64,000 nucleotides of DNA from Hymenobacter siberiensis. Its GTDB lineage: Bacteria > Bacteroidota > Bacteroidia > Cytophagales > Hymenobacteraceae. Position numbers and translations under genes: made by a program. Below the pieces are notes generated by a model. That model worked only from the letters and a program-made list of their open reading frames with translations, was not told where the DNA came from and searched no databases. Each line of letters begins with the position of its first letter. Within the stretch, counting starts at the first letter, position 1. The stretch lies in assembly GCF_018967845.1 (NCBI RefSeq), contig NZ_JAHLZZ010000001.1, positions 4,645,306-4,709,305 on the forward strand, written 5' to 3'. Shown here piece by piece: positions 62,907-64,000 of this stretch.

Positions 62907-64000
62907 TCATTTGCTAAGGACGGCTACTTTGCTCACGCAGCCGTTTTTGCCATCGGCGTCCGACGATAGCACCAGATAAATGCCCGACCGCACACGCTGG
63001 CCATCGGGCATGGTCAGGTTCCAGGCAACGGTCCCGCCGGTGGCCGTGGTGGCATACACGAGATGGCCCGCCACGTCGGTAATTTTCACCAACGCATTAT
63101 TAGCCAAGCCGCTGATTCCAACTGTGCCCTGAAAATCAGGCCGCACGGGATTAGGGAATACGGCCGTGCAGTGCGGCTCACCTTCGGTTACGGTAGCTGA
63201 GCCCCGGTAGGCGACCACACCAGCATCGGTGGCCACCCATACTTCGCCGGTCTTGTCGTTCACCTTCACGTCCACAATGCGATTGGAAGGCAGCGGGCTG
63301 TTGGCCGTAGTGAAGTGCATCAGGGCCTCGTCGGCATCGGGGCTAAACAGCCATAGGCCATTATCGGTCCCGAACCACTTGCGGTCGGCCCCGTCCACGG
63401 CCAGCGTCCGCACGGCCTCGCTAAACAGCGCCGGAAAGCCCGTGCCTTCCCCGCGCCGCACCACCGGCAGCGTGAATCCGGCCGGGGACAGGAACGGGCC
63501 GCTCGGATCACTAAACACGGCCACGCCTTTAATGGTAGCCGCCCACATGTACCCGCGCCGGTCTTTCGCCAGCTCGTAAATCTGATTATCGGGCAGACCG
63601 GTCGCGGACGTAAACAGGCGCGGTGGATTGGATTGAGTAATGGCGGGGTCTACCGCGTAAATGCCAATAGCAGGCCCGGTGCCGGAGGGGTCTGTTTTGC
63701 GCGATACAGTTACCCAGGCGTAGCCGTTGTCATCGAGGGCAACTCGCTCAAGCTCCTGCAGATGAGGCACCCATGGAATAACCTGCCAGGTGGTCGTAGC
63801 AGGGTCCAGTATAAACAATCCCGAGCTACCGGGAAGCAAATGCCGGTTCACTACCCACACTTTGCCTTCCGAGGTTGCTGCTACATCCGTTACCTCAACC
63901 CGATTATTTCCCAGCCCAAACGTGCCAATGAGTGGGCTACCAGTCGGGAGGCCTTCACCGAAATGCCGCACCTGGTCGGGCCCTTTCCATTCCAGCAGCC
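62907..64000 (-). CDS. porZ: Type IX secretion system protein PorZ, 5' part outside window
   Basis: About 364 C-terminal residues of PorZ, open to base 64000. Two-component-type beta-propeller blades are seen (VYDVAAT-like VTDVAATSEGKVWVVNRHLL, LPDNQIYELAKDRRGYMWAA, LAVDGADRKWFGTDNGLWLF, RIVDVKVNDKTGEVWVATDA). A C-terminal domain follows: AVFPNPVRPDFQGTVGISGL, VKITDVAGHLVYATTATGGT and YLVLSSDADGKNGCVSKVA. VRPDFQGTVGISGLA is distinctive of PorZ, which helps deliver anionic lipopolysaccharide to the PorU sortase complex. With PorU and PorV it gives three T9SS components in this window. recO follows on the same strand. Confidence 0.88.
   Translation of the reverse strand, partial: LLEWKGPDQVRHFGEGLPTGSPLIGTFGLGNNRVEVTDVAATSEGKVWVVNRHLLPGSSGLFILDPATTTWQVIPWVPHLQELERVALDDNGYAWVTVSRKTDPSGTGPAIGIYAVDPAITQSNPPRLFTSATGLPDNQIYELAKDRRGYMWAATIKGVAVFSDPSGPFLSPAGFTLPVVRRGEGTGFPALFSEAVRTLAVDGADRKWFGTDNGLWLFSPDADEALMHFTTANSPLPSNRIVDVKVNDKTGEVWVATDAGVVAYRGSATVTEGEPHCTAVFPNPVRPDFQGTVGISGLANNALVKITDVAGHLVYATTATGGTVAWNLTMPDGQRVRSGIYLVLSSDADGKNGCVSKVAVLSK

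Noticed and set aside
1..64000. tRNA or rRNA genes
   Set aside because: I looked for T-loop-like GGTTCRANTCC and rRNA-like stretches and saw none that could be supported; a covariance-model scan would be needed to exclude tRNAs fully.

Overview
The window comes from a GC-rich member of the Bacteroidota, most like Hymenobacter or a close relative (Cytophagales, Hymenobacteraceae). Three things point there. Genes of the type IX secretion system (T9SS: PorU, PorV, PorZ, and a large protein with a T9SS C-terminal sorting domain) are present. Several genes have TAnnTTTG-type -7 promoter boxes and no Shine-Dalgarno sequence. Complex I genes include a short NuoG. No rRNA, tRNA or CRISPR array was seen. 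This is core chromosome, not a genomic island, but the gaps between genes are unusually rich in inverted repeats.

Layout. 1-2.8 kb: a partial BamA-like barrel, a thioredoxin-fold ferredoxin, an ArsR regulator and a divergent CarboxypepD_reg-like protein. 2.8-3.2 kb: a palindromic element holding a broken GxxExxY (PDDEXK_3) nuclease gene. 3.2-14.2 kb: a type II NADH dehydrogenase, then on the minus strand an M16 homologue, porV, porU and pssA; an intact IS4-family element sits just upstream of pssA, then an MBL hydrolase. 14.4-19 kb: an FAD oxidoreductase and a large PD40/beta-barrel outer-membrane protein. 19.1-25 kb: cytochrome c maturation genes ccmB, ccmC, ccmD, ccmE and ccmF, split by a HEPN/MNT toxin-antitoxin pair. 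25-29 kb: a T9SS cargo protein. 29.2-36 kb: a DUF2520 protein, ferredoxin, IscX, cold-shock protein, a UbiA prenyltransferase, a HAD nucleotidase, a dNMP-kinase-like protein, a TonB-C-like protein and pruA. 36-37.2 kb: a decayed PAS/receiver gene.

37.4-46.4 kb: nuoABCDE, a small coiled-coil gene, then nuoFGHIJ. The run stops at nuoJ, and nuoK-N are not in the window. 46.5-50.5 kb: a SWIM protein, a MITE-like element, two small membrane proteins and aspS. 50.7-57 kb: two secreted proteins, tadA, sodA, an alkene reductase, a nucleoside-type MFS transporter and an AAA ATPase. 57-64 kb: ndk, an NrnA-type DHH phosphoesterase, four consecutive FKBP prolyl isomerases, recO and a partial porZ.

How the parts fit. 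PorU (sortase), PorV (shuttle) and PorZ (attachment complex) would export and anchor cargo such as the 1216-residue protein at 25-29 kb. The Ccm set matures c-type cytochromes, and the nuo genes plus the NDH-2 enzyme feed the quinone pool. Ferredoxin and IscX serve Fe-S cluster assembly.

The most unusual signal is a set of intergenic inverted-repeat families. (i) Six ~100-bp palindromes share one core sequence. (ii) Seven palindromes are each built by repeating a different short word; several end within a few bases of a start codon. (iii) A family is built from variants of ACCACAGATT...GGATTTCAACG; one copy carries the nuclease fragment. Within the nuo operon every gap longer than 20 bp holds an inverted repeat.
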